DNA of 29,245 bases from positions 1 through 29,245 of IMG/VR virus record IMGVR_UViG_3300020438_000190. One strand, 5' to 3'. The translations under genes were made by a program, and so were the position numbers. Of this stretch, positions 22,340 to 29,245 are shown piece by piece (the first letter of the stretch is position 1; each line of letters starts with the position of its first letter). The notes below the pieces were generated by a model, which saw only the letters and a list, made by a program, of their open reading frames with translations, ran no database searches and was not told the DNA's origin. This DNA is from a virus.

Positions 22340-24696
22340 TATGCTACCCTCTCTACGAATGTACTCATTAATACTTTCGATTGTCTATTTTGTTTTAGAC
22401 CTTTAGAGAACTGCCTAGCAATCTGAGCAGCAGACTTTTGACCATCGATAGAAATCTCAGCATTTGCTGGATTAAGTTTTTTAACATCAAGGAAGAACAT
22501 CTCGTCACGACCAGTTCCTTCAGAGAAAGATGCCCAGCCATTATTTCTACGAATAAGAACTCTAGAAGCATCTCTATCAAATCTATCAGCTTCTTTGATA
22601 TTATATCTAGCGAACTCACCAATTCCTTGTTGAGTATTTCTACCAAGGAAATAACCAATAGTAGAAGCACCATATCTTGTTTTAATCATATCAAGATATG
22701 CATAGTCATAAGGAGAGCCACCAATATCATGTTTGTCAGAGACTTTATAATGTTTCTTAGTCACAGGATCTACAAGAGTATCAATTCGTTTCACACTCCA
22801 TTTGGTTTCAATACCCATGTCTCTTAGTTTCTCATGGTTGCATTGCATACCTCTAGACCATCCTGCTCCATCAGTCAAAGTTATAAAGTTCATTTTATCA
22901 ATATTATGTTTTTTGACAAATCTACCAGTATAACCAACAGCAACTTCAAGTGCTTCACTCAAAGGAGTACCAGATAATGCTAACTCACGAGAGTAATGCC
23001 ATACATGAGAGTGTAGCATATAACACATACAATCAAAATCTTTTTGGTTCATATCATTAGTAAGAAGCTGGTAATACCACATTTCTTGTCTTTGCATGTA
23101 AGCAGTATTTTCATCTCTTAGTTTTGCAGCATACTTTCTCATGATATCTTTTTTATCTTCAGTCAAAGGATCTTTTTCATTATAAGAATTATCATGATTA
23201 GAGAAAGCAAGAACTTCAAAAGGAATATTTACTTTACGACAGAAAGTAGATAATACAATTACTTGCCTGATAGTATCTCTCATAATAGAGTGCATAGAAC
23301 CAGACCAGTCAACCACCATAATGAAACCATGATTTTTATCATCAGAACATACTTGTATTCTTTTAAATAAATCTTCAGACAATTTATAGTTATATAATTT
23401 GTTAGCATTTAACTGACCAGACTTAGCAGTTTCAGTACGAGCATATCTTTGAGCTGATTTTTTCATCTCAAACTCTTTTACCATATAATCAATATCAGAC
23501 TTAATATTGTTCATGAAGTTATCATAATCTTCTTTATAGTAAGCACCAGATGTAGCACCAAGATAAGGTCGGAACTCATCATATCTCTCAAACATATAGA
23601 TATAATCGTAATGACCTTTATCATTTATAACATGGTCATCACCATTGATTCTATCAAGAACAGATTGTTTAGTGACACACTCAGGATCGTTAGCATCAAC
23701 TGGGTCACCCCACTTATCAGTAGGCTGTCCTTCAGGAATCTTAGTAAGCATATCTAAGATTTGCTTGTAAGTAATAACAGGATCTGTACCATAAGGATAT
23801 TCAGGAATATCAAGAGTTCTAAAAATTTTATCATCAAGTTGAGCATGGTCTTCCATACTTTTATCAAGAGCATCCTGAGTAGATGATTCTAATTCTCTCT
23901 CATCAAAAGTTGGAGGAGTTTCTTCAGCTTGATGTTCACCAGCTCCAGATCTAGACTTAGTATCTTCTTCATCTTTAGCAACAGTCTCTTCTTCATCATC
24001 ATTTTCTGGAGCATCGCCTTCTTCATATTCATCATCATCAAAATCATCAGACTCTTGCTCTTCCATTTCTTCTTCATTATCTAAATCATCAAGATCGTTT
24101 TGTGCTTCTTGGTATTGTTCAGCTTTTTTCTCTTCTTCTTTTTTCTTTTTATCACGAGCATACTCGGCTAACTCTTTAGCAAGTGCCACAACCTCATCAA
24201 AGTTTTTACAAGAATCAACTCTAGAAGCAATTGCAAATTCTTCTTTAGAAAATTTGATACCAGACTTAAGACCGATTTTAAAATAAAGATTAATTTTATC
24301 AATTAAGTTGAGAGAGTTTACATCTTTATCACCAATCTGAAAAAAGTCATTATCAGCAAGAAGTTTGTACCCAGCAATAAAGTCAGTACGCAATCCAGGA
24401 TATTGTTTTTGAATTAGTTTTTCAATACGAACATCTTCAATAACATTAGCATAATTTTTTACCAGCTTATCATCAAATGCTTTATCATTCATAATTTTTT
24501 TAGCAGGAGTATGTAGAGCATGACCGACCTCATGACCAATCATAAGATTTTCTACATTTTCATCTAAGTTTACGAATGTTGGTAGAGTCAATGTTCTACC
24601 CACTACATCGAATGATGCAGTTGGAACTTTAGCACGAACGACATGGACATCCTCGGTGCTAAGTAATTTTGCTAATACATCTTTTGAATTATTCAC
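22339..24696 (-). CDS. cobT: CobT-like metallopeptidase/VWA protein
   Basis: A 785-residue protein starting at GTG (24696), with AGAGG six bases upstream. The N-terminal domain carries a metallopeptidase motif, IGHEVGHALHTP (HEVGH at 55-59), and a downstream NVIEDVRIEKL (84-94) that likely gives the third ligand. A long, highly acidic, low-complexity linker runs from about 180 to 250. The C-terminal von Willebrand A domain has the MIDAS motif VVDWSGSMHS (461-470), GTPLSEAL and LTDGAGW. It looks like the partner of the CobS-like ATPase, as VWA proteins are for MoxR/CobS ATPases. The intact HExxH goes beyond the CobT role and suggests regulated proteolysis. Its promoter duplicates that of the CobS-like gene. 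Confidence 0.85.
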   Translation of the reverse strand: MNNSKDVLAKLLSTEDVHVVRAKVPTASFDVVGRTLTLPTFVNLDENVENLMIGHEVGHALHTPAKKIMNDKAFDDKLVKNYANVIEDVRIEKLIQKQYPGLRTDFIAGYKLLADNDFFQIGDKDVNSLNLIDKINLYFKIGLKSGIKFSKEEFAIASRVDSCKNFDEVVALAKELAEYARDKKKKEEEKKAEQYQEAQNDLDDLDNEEEMEEQESDDFDDDEYEEGDAPENDDEEETVAKDEEDTKSRSGAGEHQAEETPPTFDERELESSTQDALDKSMEDHAQLDDKIFRTLDIPEYPYGTDPVITYKQILDMLTKIPEGQPTDKWGDPVDANDPECVTKQSVLDRINGDDHVINDKGHYDYIYMFERYDEFRPYLGATSGAYYKEDYDNFMNNIKSDIDYMVKEFEMKKSAQRYARTETAKSGQLNANKLYNYKLSEDLFKRIQVCSDDKNHGFIMVVDWSGSMHSIMRDTIRQVIVLSTFCRKVNIPFEVLAFSNHDNSYNEKDPLTEDKKDIMRKYAAKLRDENTAYMQRQEMWYYQLLTNDMNQKDFDCMCYMLHSHVWHYSRELALSGTPLSEALEVAVGYTGRFVKKHNIDKMNFITLTDGAGWSRGMQCNHEKLRDMGIETKWSVKRIDTLVDPVTKKHYKVSDKHDIGGSPYDYAYLDMIKTRYGASTIGYFLGRNTQQGIGEFARYNIKEADRFDRDASRVLIRRNNGWASFSEGTGRDEMFFLDVKKLNPANAEISIDGQKSAAQIARQFSKGLKQNRQSKVLMSTFVERVA

Positions 24697-24719
24697 GATT
24701 TACCTCTCAATTAATTATT

Positions 24720-24814
24720 CAATACAAGTATCTTACTACAATTTGACCCAAAAGTAAAGCACTTTCTCACCTTTTTTTATACTTTTTTGTTATATAAAAA
24801 CAAGGACTTATAAC
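24720..24814 (-). repeat. Duplicated promoter element, copy 2 (CobT-like gene)
   Basis: Second copy of the 95-base element at 19420-19514, aligned without gaps. Differences cluster in the spacer and the AT-rich upstream part. The -35 box, the TTTTGGGTC extension and the TACTTGTATTG start region are unchanged. Confidence 0.9.
24730..24758 (-). promoter_or_regulatory. Promoter of the CobT-like gene with operator-like dyad
   Basis: Minus strand -35 TTTACT (24758-24753), 17-base spacer and -10 TAAGAT (24735-24730). The dyad ATAC-TT-GTAT (24722-24731) overlaps the start site as in the CobS-like promoter. The leader is about 27 bases with AGAGG before the GTG start. Confidence 0.8.
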
Positions 24815-25380
24815 TAGGGATTGAAATTTCCTCTAATTACTTGAGTTGTTCTTCCTCTTTTTGCGTCTTTTTTTAGTTTTTTAATTGCTCTTTTTAATTT
24901 CTCTCTCGAGACTCGTTGAGTAAAGTCTATCCCAATCATGTGGTCATACTCATGTTGGAATACTCGTGAAACATACCCAGAAAGGGTCGTCTTGATTTCT
25001 TCACCTTTGAATGTAAAATACTTGACTTTAATAACTCTTGGTCGTGAAACCATTAGCCATAAATTTGGTCGGGATAAGCATCCCTCTGTCATAGATGTTT
25101 TATCTTCTGATGATTCTAATATTTCAGGATTAAAAATTGCCATGGCTGGCAAGTCCATTTGTTCTTCAGCAGTCAGTGCGAAAACTTTATATGGTAATCC
25201 TATTTGATTTGCTGATAGTCCAGCACCATTTAACTTTCTTGAAGTCTCGATTAATAAGAGTCCAAGTTTTGCTGCTTCTTCCATTGGGTACTCCTCAAAC
25301 TTCCAGTCATCTTGTTCACTGGTAAGTAGAGGATCGTCCCATGGTATTAATTCACCTTTTACATTATCTAATATATTCAT
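24814..25380 (-). CDS. def: Peptide deformylase
   Basis: A 188-residue peptide deformylase with all three family motifs: GAGLSANQIG (52-61, motif 1, with Ser in place of the common Ala), EGCLS (99-103, motif 2 with the metal-binding Cys) and QHEYDH (142-147, motif 3 with the HExxH histidines). It removes the formyl group from new proteins. Several marine phages carry one, where it is thought to speed maturation of phage or host proteins. It lies directly after the DUF465-like gene and ends where the CobT-like promoter repeat begins. The C-terminus is basic (AIKKLKKDAKRGR). Confidence 0.93.
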   Translation of the reverse strand: MNILDNVKGELIPWDDPLLTSEQDDWKFEEYPMEEAAKLGLLLIETSRKLNGAGLSANQIGLPYKVFALTAEEQMDLPAMAIFNPEILESSEDKTSMTEGCLSRPNLWLMVSRPRVIKVKYFTFKGEEIKTTLSGYVSRVFQHEYDHMIGIDFTQRVSREKLKRAIKKLKKDAKRGRTTQVIRGNFNP

Positions 25381-25381
25381 T

Positions 25382-25561
25382 TTAGCTTATACCTAATTTC
25401 TCCGATACTAATGTCAATTTATCTTTGACTGCTAGTTTCTTTAGTTTTAATTCTTTTAGTTGGGTTGTATCAAATTTATATTTCTCAACTTCTTTGTGTA
25501 GTTCCGAGTGTTCATAATTAAGTTTATTATATTGTTCCATTAGGTGTGCTTGTGCGTTCAT
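25382..25561 (-). CDS. Small DUF465/YdcH-like protein (59 aa)
   Basis: A 59-residue protein filling the gap between gp46 and peptide deformylase. It has GGAGG six bases before the ATG, so it is very likely expressed. It is entirely helical in character, with an N-terminal LNYEHSELHKEV helix and a second helix LKELKLKKLAVKDKL. The second matches the LKKxKLxLKD signature of the DUF465 (YdcH/SlyX-like) helical-hairpin proteins. Molecular function of that family is unclear. It ends one base before the deformylase start. Confidence 0.75.
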   Translation of the reverse strand: MNAQAHLMEQYNKLNYEHSELHKEVEKYKFDTTQLKELKLKKLAVKDKLTLVSEKLGIS

Positions 25562-25564
25562 GAA

Positions 25565-27286
25565 TTATCCTCCGATTTGTATTGATGAAAAATCATTCTT
25601 CTTAACAAATTTAATAACCGATCTAAACTTGTCAAAAAGCTGATCCCCTTTGTGAGATATAACGAAAACATTTGTTCCTTCACCAACTTCATTTAATACT
25701 TGTAGGAACAAGTCAGTACCACTGTTATCCATACTGCTATCAAATATTTCATCTAATAAGAGCAGATTGGTATTTACTGAATTCTTCATCTTGGCTATTT
25801 GTCTCCAAGTAAATAGTATTGCAAGATCTATTCTCAACTTTTCTCCTTCTGAGAAGCTGTCATAAGTAAACTCATCTCTGTATCGTGAACGAATTGTTTC
25901 ATTGAAATCTTCATCAAGTTCAAAGTGAACGAAGAAATCCATAGCTTGTAGATACTTATTAATGAGTTTGTTAATGATGGGCAAATACTGGCGAATAATT
26001 TCTGTCTTAATTCCAGTATCTGCAAGAAGAGTTTTTGATACATCTTCGATTTGTTTTTGTTCTTCAATGTTAGTTTTTTCCTCTACAGCTTCAACTGCCG
26101 AAGTTGCTAACTCCTTCAGTTTGGCTTTTTGATTTACAACATTATCATCATCTATATTTAGATTCGATTGTTCTTCTACCATTTCCTTATTGTTTTTACT
26201 TATAAGGCTGAGTGATTGGTTGAGAGCACTTACTTCTGAGTTCTTGCCCATTATAGTCTTGTTGATAGACGCAATCTCCTCGTATCTTTTATTTAGCTTT
26301 TCTAGAGCCTGAGAAAGTGATAATAAGTTTCCACTGGCTTTGCCTAGCTTAACATTCAATTGAGTAAGAATATTATTCTTATGGTCATGCTCTATACCTT
26401 GTTGGCATTGTGGGCACTCATCATTATTCTCAAAGAATGCAATATCATTAGTAATACCTGATTGTTTATTATCATATTGTGCCAATAGTTTTTTAGCTTC
26501 TTCTAAATCAGTATTGACCTGTTCAGTATCATTAATAGATATACTTAGTTTTTCCACTTCTTCTAAAATTACTTCAATGGCTTCGCTTATACCTTTAGAC
26601 TCTTCTTCGTTAGCAAGTATCTTTTTATTTATCTTTTCAATAGCTTCTTCTTTAACATTACTTAATGCATCAAGTAATTCTTTTTGAGCATCTACACTTG
26701 CTCTACATACTTCTATTCTATTATGAGCAGTAGTTAATTGCTCTTTAGTTATTTTAATTCGTTCAGTAAGTAATTCATTCATCGTACTAAAAATACGAAT
26801 ATCTAATATGTCTTCAATAACTTGTCGTCTATTCCAGCCACCTATCTGCATAAATGGTTGATAACTAGCTGAACCCAGAATAACCATCTTGCTGAAAGTT
26901 CTCCAGGCAAATCCTATAATTTGTGTTTGTAAATAAGTTTGGGTGTCAGCATTACTTGCAAAAGAATCTAACTTTAATCCATCAGCAAATATTTCTAGCT
27001 TATTAGGTTTTGCACCTCTTAATACTTTATAATGTTTTCCACCTACATTAAATTCTATTTCAACTTCTAAGTTTTTTCCATTAATACTATTAACAAGTTG
27101 GTCTTTCTTTACTTTACGAAAAGGTCTTCCATATAATGAAAACATTAATGCATCAAGAATAGTTGATTTACCCTCACCATTCTTTCCTACAATTAATGTG
27201 GTAGTAGAACGATTAAGCTCTACTTCCGTCCAAGCATTTCCTGTACTAAGTAGATTCCTCCACTTAATCTTCTCAAATGTAATCAT
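25565..27286 (-). CDS. 46: Recombination nuclease subunit (gp46, Rad50/SbcC-like)
   Basis: A 573-residue SMC-like ATPase. Walker A is GKNGEGKST (34-42). Coiled-coil arms (about 170-430) flank a zinc-hook CPQC (291-294). The ABC signature is SFSEGEKLR (477-485), Walker B LLLLDEIFD (508-516), and the switch histidine is in VISHKG. With gp47 it resects DNA ends for recombination-dependent replication. Its ATG overlaps the gp47 stop by ATGA, ensuring balanced synthesis. Confidence 0.96.
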   Translation of the reverse strand: MITFEKIKWRNLLSTGNAWTEVELNRSTTTLIVGKNGEGKSTILDALMFSLYGRPFRKVKKDQLVNSINGKNLEVEIEFNVGGKHYKVLRGAKPNKLEIFADGLKLDSFASNADTQTYLQTQIIGFAWRTFSKMVILGSASYQPFMQIGGWNRRQVIEDILDIRIFSTMNELLTERIKITKEQLTTAHNRIEVCRASVDAQKELLDALSNVKEEAIEKINKKILANEEESKGISEAIEVILEEVEKLSISINDTEQVNTDLEEAKKLLAQYDNKQSGITNDIAFFENNDECPQCQQGIEHDHKNNILTQLNVKLGKASGNLLSLSQALEKLNKRYEEIASINKTIMGKNSEVSALNQSLSLISKNNKEMVEEQSNLNIDDDNVVNQKAKLKELATSAVEAVEEKTNIEEQKQIEDVSKTLLADTGIKTEIIRQYLPIINKLINKYLQAMDFFVHFELDEDFNETIRSRYRDEFTYDSFSEGEKLRIDLAILFTWRQIAKMKNSVNTNLLLLDEIFDSSMDNSGTDLFLQVLNEVGEGTNVFVISHKGDQLFDKFRSVIKFVKKNDFSSIQIGG

Positions 27287-28350
27287 TCAGCAGTTTCGCT
27301 CTCAAGGGTTTGTGCTTCAGCATACAGTCCTCTAAGGAATCCTTTTACCTTTTCTTTATCAACTGTTGTCTCAACACTTTCAACATAACTATTCAAAATA
27401 TTCATAGTATCTTCTAGATTTAATTCTTCATCTATTTCGCCATCTCTAAACTCATTAAAATCTTCTATAATCCTTACATCGTGTGGACCTGCCTTATATA
27501 TCTTCTTCATGAAAGAATCAAACTTATTAAAGTCTGTTTTATTAGCAACAATCACTTTAACATACTTGTCAGCCATAATAGTAGCATCATAATCATCATA
27601 GGAGTTATTTGCATCATCATATTCAACCCTTTCAAACATGGTGTAGGGGTTAGGTATGAATTCTAGATTCATAGTCTCAGTGTCCCATATATGGAATCCT
27701 CGAGGGTCTTTATAGTCTGACCAAGTTAATTCATAAGGGTTGCCGAGATAATATACATGACCATCGTTATTGCGATGATGATAATGCCCAGAATAAACTA
27801 GAGCGAATTTATTAAATCTTTCTCTATTTAAACCACCATGCGACTTAACACCTCTATGCATAACGAAACCAGATATCTCTAAATGTCCCATACATATTTC
27901 AGCAGTAGAGTCCTGCATTCTTTTCATACTCTCTTCATAGTTATCAGTGCATATCCATGGTAGCATAAAAATTTCACGACCATCAACTGTTATATCCATC
28001 GCTTCAGGTATGGTAGTAATATTTTGATAATCATTTAATAGTAAGTCGATAGAATTAGTATCATTGGTGTTCTTATAATAGGTATCGTGATTACCAGCCA
28101 ACATCCACATGTTCATACCAGCATCTTTAATAGGGTCGAAAAAGAACTGTCTAGATCTTTTCAACGAATGATAATTAATGTATTTTCGGCGATCGAATGT
28201 ATCGCCAAGATTTAATATTGTCTTGATACCTCTTTCTTTCAATGTAGGAAAGAATGTATTTGTATAAAACTTATCCATGTAATCTACAAATGTGGTGGCA
28301 TCACCTCTAGCACCAAAGTGTAGATCTGTAATAATCGCAACTTTACTCAT
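27283..28350 (-). CDS. 47: Recombination nuclease subunit (gp47, Mre11/SbcD-like)
   Basis: A 355-residue calcineurin-like metallophosphoesterase with the full metal-binding set: DLHFG (9-13), GDTFDRR (49-55), AGNHDTYY (85-92), MGHLEISG and SGHYHHRN. It is the nuclease partner of gp46. It overlaps the end of the gp55 gene by eight bases. Order 55-47-46 is as in T4. Confidence 0.96.
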   Translation of the reverse strand: MSKVAIITDLHFGARGDATTFVDYMDKFYTNTFFPTLKERGIKTILNLGDTFDRRKYINYHSLKRSRQFFFDPIKDAGMNMWMLAGNHDTYYKNTNDTNSIDLLLNDYQNITTIPEAMDITVDGREIFMLPWICTDNYEESMKRMQDSTAEICMGHLEISGFVMHRGVKSHGGLNRERFNKFALVYSGHYHHRNNDGHVYYLGNPYELTWSDYKDPRGFHIWDTETMNLEFIPNPYTMFERVEYDDANNSYDDYDATIMADKYVKVIVANKTDFNKFDSFMKKIYKAGPHDVRIIEDFNEFRDGEIDEELNLEDTMNILNSYVESVETTVDKEKVKGFLRGLYAEAQTLESETAE

Positions 28351-28894
28351 TCACATCATCCAACGCATCAGAGATGGGTGTGGACTTTTTTTCTTTCTTC
28401 TTTTTTTCTTTTGCTTCAAAATATGGGTCTAGAGTTTGGTTCTTCTTCATATATTCAATATAAGCATTCGTTCCTTCAGCATCTTCCCCTGCTTCCATAA
28501 ATGCGTCAACATCCATTTCAGCAATTAGTTTTTGTTTTACATAGGTTTGTTTTTTCTCTTTCTTTATTCTTCGTAAGAAAGCATAAAATATAATCTGCGT
28601 AAAATATGAGAAAGGGTTTGCTGATTTATCAGGATCGAAGTTATGTATATATTGAATACAATTTTCAACACCATCTAAAATCATATCTTCCCGATAAGTA
28701 TAGTTTATGAAGTTTGGTTTATATGAAAGGTGTGTACCAATCTTTAATAAACATTCTCCAATATACTCTGGGATTCTTGGTTTATCTTCTTTTGCTTTTT
28801 TTGCCTTTAAACAGTCTTGCTTGTAATCTTTCAATGCTTGCAAGAACTTTTTATTATCAACATAATGTTGTGGCTTCTTCTTAGAAACTGCCAT
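28343..28894 (-). CDS. 55: Late sigma factor (gp55)
   Basis: A small sigma-70-like protein, 183 residues from the ATG at 28894, which is chosen because GGAG lies six bases before it (an ATG four codons earlier at 28906 has no such site). The region NFINYTYREDMILDGVENC and then FDPDKSANPFSYFTQIIFYA is typical of sigma region 2 in gp55. The basic stretch RRIKKEKKQTYVKQ follows. In T4, gp55 directs host RNA polymerase to late promoters with the gp45 clamp and co-activator gp33. Here the C-terminus (STPISDALDDVNE) lacks an obvious clamp-binding ending. Confidence 0.92.
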   Translation of the reverse strand: MAVSKKKPQHYVDNKKFLQALKDYKQDCLKAKKAKEDKPRIPEYIGECLLKIGTHLSYKPNFINYTYREDMILDGVENCIQYIHNFDPDKSANPFSYFTQIIFYAFLRRIKKEKKQTYVKQKLIAEMDVDAFMEAGEDAEGTNAYIEYMKKNQTLDPYFEAKEKKKKEKKSTPISDALDDVNE

Positions 28895-28918
28895 GTATTT
28901 CTCCATTCATAATAAGTT

Positions 28919-28947
28919 ATTCTATATAAAGTTTTCTTAAAAGTAAA
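28919..28947 (-). promoter_or_regulatory. Promoter of gp55
   Basis: Minus strand -35 TTTACT (28947-28942) in GTTTACTTTTAAG, 17-base spacer and -10 TAGAAT (28924-28919). The predicted start near 28912 gives a leader of about 18 bases with a GGAG site. It probably drives gp55, gp47, gp46 and following genes. Confidence 0.85.
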
Positions 28948-28985
28948 CTATTAAAAAAATTATTTAAAATTGCTTTACTTTTAAG
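28936..28985. repeat. Inverted repeat of the promoter box
   Basis: The 12-base sequence TTTACTTTTAAG occurs once on each strand (28947-28936 minus, 28974-28985 plus), 26 AT-only-like bases apart, placing two -35 boxes back to back. The arms could pair in RNA, but a terminator role is unlikely because each arm is followed by its own correctly spaced -10. Confidence 0.8.
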
Positions 28986-29002
28986 TTTTTTAAAGTTAGA
29001 GT
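28974..29002 (+). promoter_or_regulatory. Rightward promoter, antisense to the IscA-like gene
   Basis: Plus strand -35 TTTACT (28974-28979) with the full TTTACTTTTAAG extension, 17-base spacer and -10 TAGAGT (28997-29002, the same hexamer as the DNA polymerase promoter). Transcription would run toward the window end across the IscA-like gene on its opposite strand. It is the only plus-strand signal of this set seen in the window. Confidence 0.6.
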
Positions 29003-29042
29003 ATGGGGTGTAGGGGGTTAAGTAATAGAGTAGAGTATTATA

Positions 29043-29245
29043 TTAGAAACCGACACTTTCACCACAACCACAACTTCCAGTAGCATTCGGATTTATAATC
29101 TCGATATGCGATCCTGCGAAATCTTCCTTATAATCAATCTCAGATCCTAGTACATATAATTCAGCAGTCTTATCAACTATAATTATATCCTCGATTAGTG
29201 TACCATCCTCGACTGTATTTGTTTCTTCCCACTTATAAGTAAACC
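29043..29245 (-). CDS. IscA/HesB-like Fe-S assembly protein (partial)
   Basis: The C-terminal 67 or so residues of an A-type iron-sulfur carrier; the 5' end lies outside the window. The terminal signature GSCGCGESVGF matches the CGCGES ending whose cysteines bind iron-sulfur clusters. Before it come LGSEIDYKEDFAGSHIEIIN, the usual strand layout of the fold. Such genes occur in T4-like marine phages, perhaps to supply clusters to phage or host enzymes during infection. A rightward promoter lies just past its 3' end and would make antisense RNA against it. Confidence 0.85.
   Translation of the reverse strand, partial: FTYKWEETNTVEDGTLIEDIIIVDKTAELYVLGSEIDYKEDFAGSHIEIINPNATGSCGCGESVGF

Noticed and set aside
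18199-24696. Cobalamin biosynthesis by the CobS-like and CobT-like proteins.
   Set aside because: No other cobalamin gene is present, and the CobT-like protein carries an HExxH peptidase motif. The names describe similarity only.
29003-29080. A 25-codon plus-strand frame after the rightward promoter.
   Set aside because: It has no ribosome site, overlaps the IscA-like gene on the opposite strand and has no recognisable character.

Overview
This window is a segment of the genome of a T4-type myovirus. It is strongly AT-rich. Essentially all genes read on the minus strand, tightly packed with 1-4 base overlaps. It carries the T4 replication and transcription core in an order close to T4's own. 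In transcription order (right to left) the core is gp55 sigma factor, gp47/gp46 recombination nuclease, gp45 clamp, gp44/gp62 clamp loader, RegA, gp43 DNA polymerase, UvsX and gp41 helicase. Accessory genes of the kind found in marine T4-like phages are inserted between them: IscA-like protein, CobS/CobT-like pair, Hsp20, peptide deformylase, LPP20-type lipoprotein. I infer a marine bacterial host, possibly an AT-rich alphaproteobacterium such as SAR11, but the host cannot be fixed from this sequence.

Layout, right to left (direction of transcription). 29245-28343: the end of an IscA/HesB-like gene, a back-to-back promoter pair, and gp55. 28350-24814: gp47, gp46, a small DUF465-like protein and peptide deformylase. 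24696-20532: a CobT-like metallopeptidase/VWA protein, endonuclease VII-like protein, LigA-related protein, a small unknown protein, a glycosyltransferase-like protein, then a sulfotransferase. 19869-17293: two small unknown genes, the CobS-like AAA+ ATPase, a protein sharing its N-terminal domain, tRNA-Arg(UCU) and a DUF3310-like gene. 17287-14861: gp45, gp44, gp62, RegA. 14851-13598: a repeat-containing fibre-like protein. 13486-10170: Hsp20, a small unknown protein and DNA polymerase. 10112-9141: three small envelope-type genes. 9121-6128: UvsX, an unknown gene and gp41.

The most interesting region is 1-6131, immediately downstream of and translationally coupled to gp41. It encodes a TET/JBP-type 2-oxoglutarate dioxygenase, an FkbM methyltransferase and a protein resembling the aGPT-pyrophosphorylase/amino acid:DNA transferase group. 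A separate promoter then serves a divergent myo-inositol-phosphate-synthase-like enzyme, a HAD phosphatase, a P-loop kinase resembling hydroxymethyl-pyrimidine DNA kinases and a SprT-like metallopeptidase. Together they look like a pathway for building a hypermodified base on replicated DNA. The dioxygenase ends in SLADFF and the DNA polymerase ends in SLEDFF, which suggests both dock on the gp45 sliding clamp.

Regulation is also visible. A promoter of the form TTTACTTTT (or TTGACTTTT), a 17-base spacer and a TAGAAT-like -10 recurs at eight places. At four of them the -10 lies only 7-8 bases before the start codon, predicting leaderless or near-leaderless mRNAs. The promoters of the CobS-like and CobT-like genes are copies of one 95-base element.
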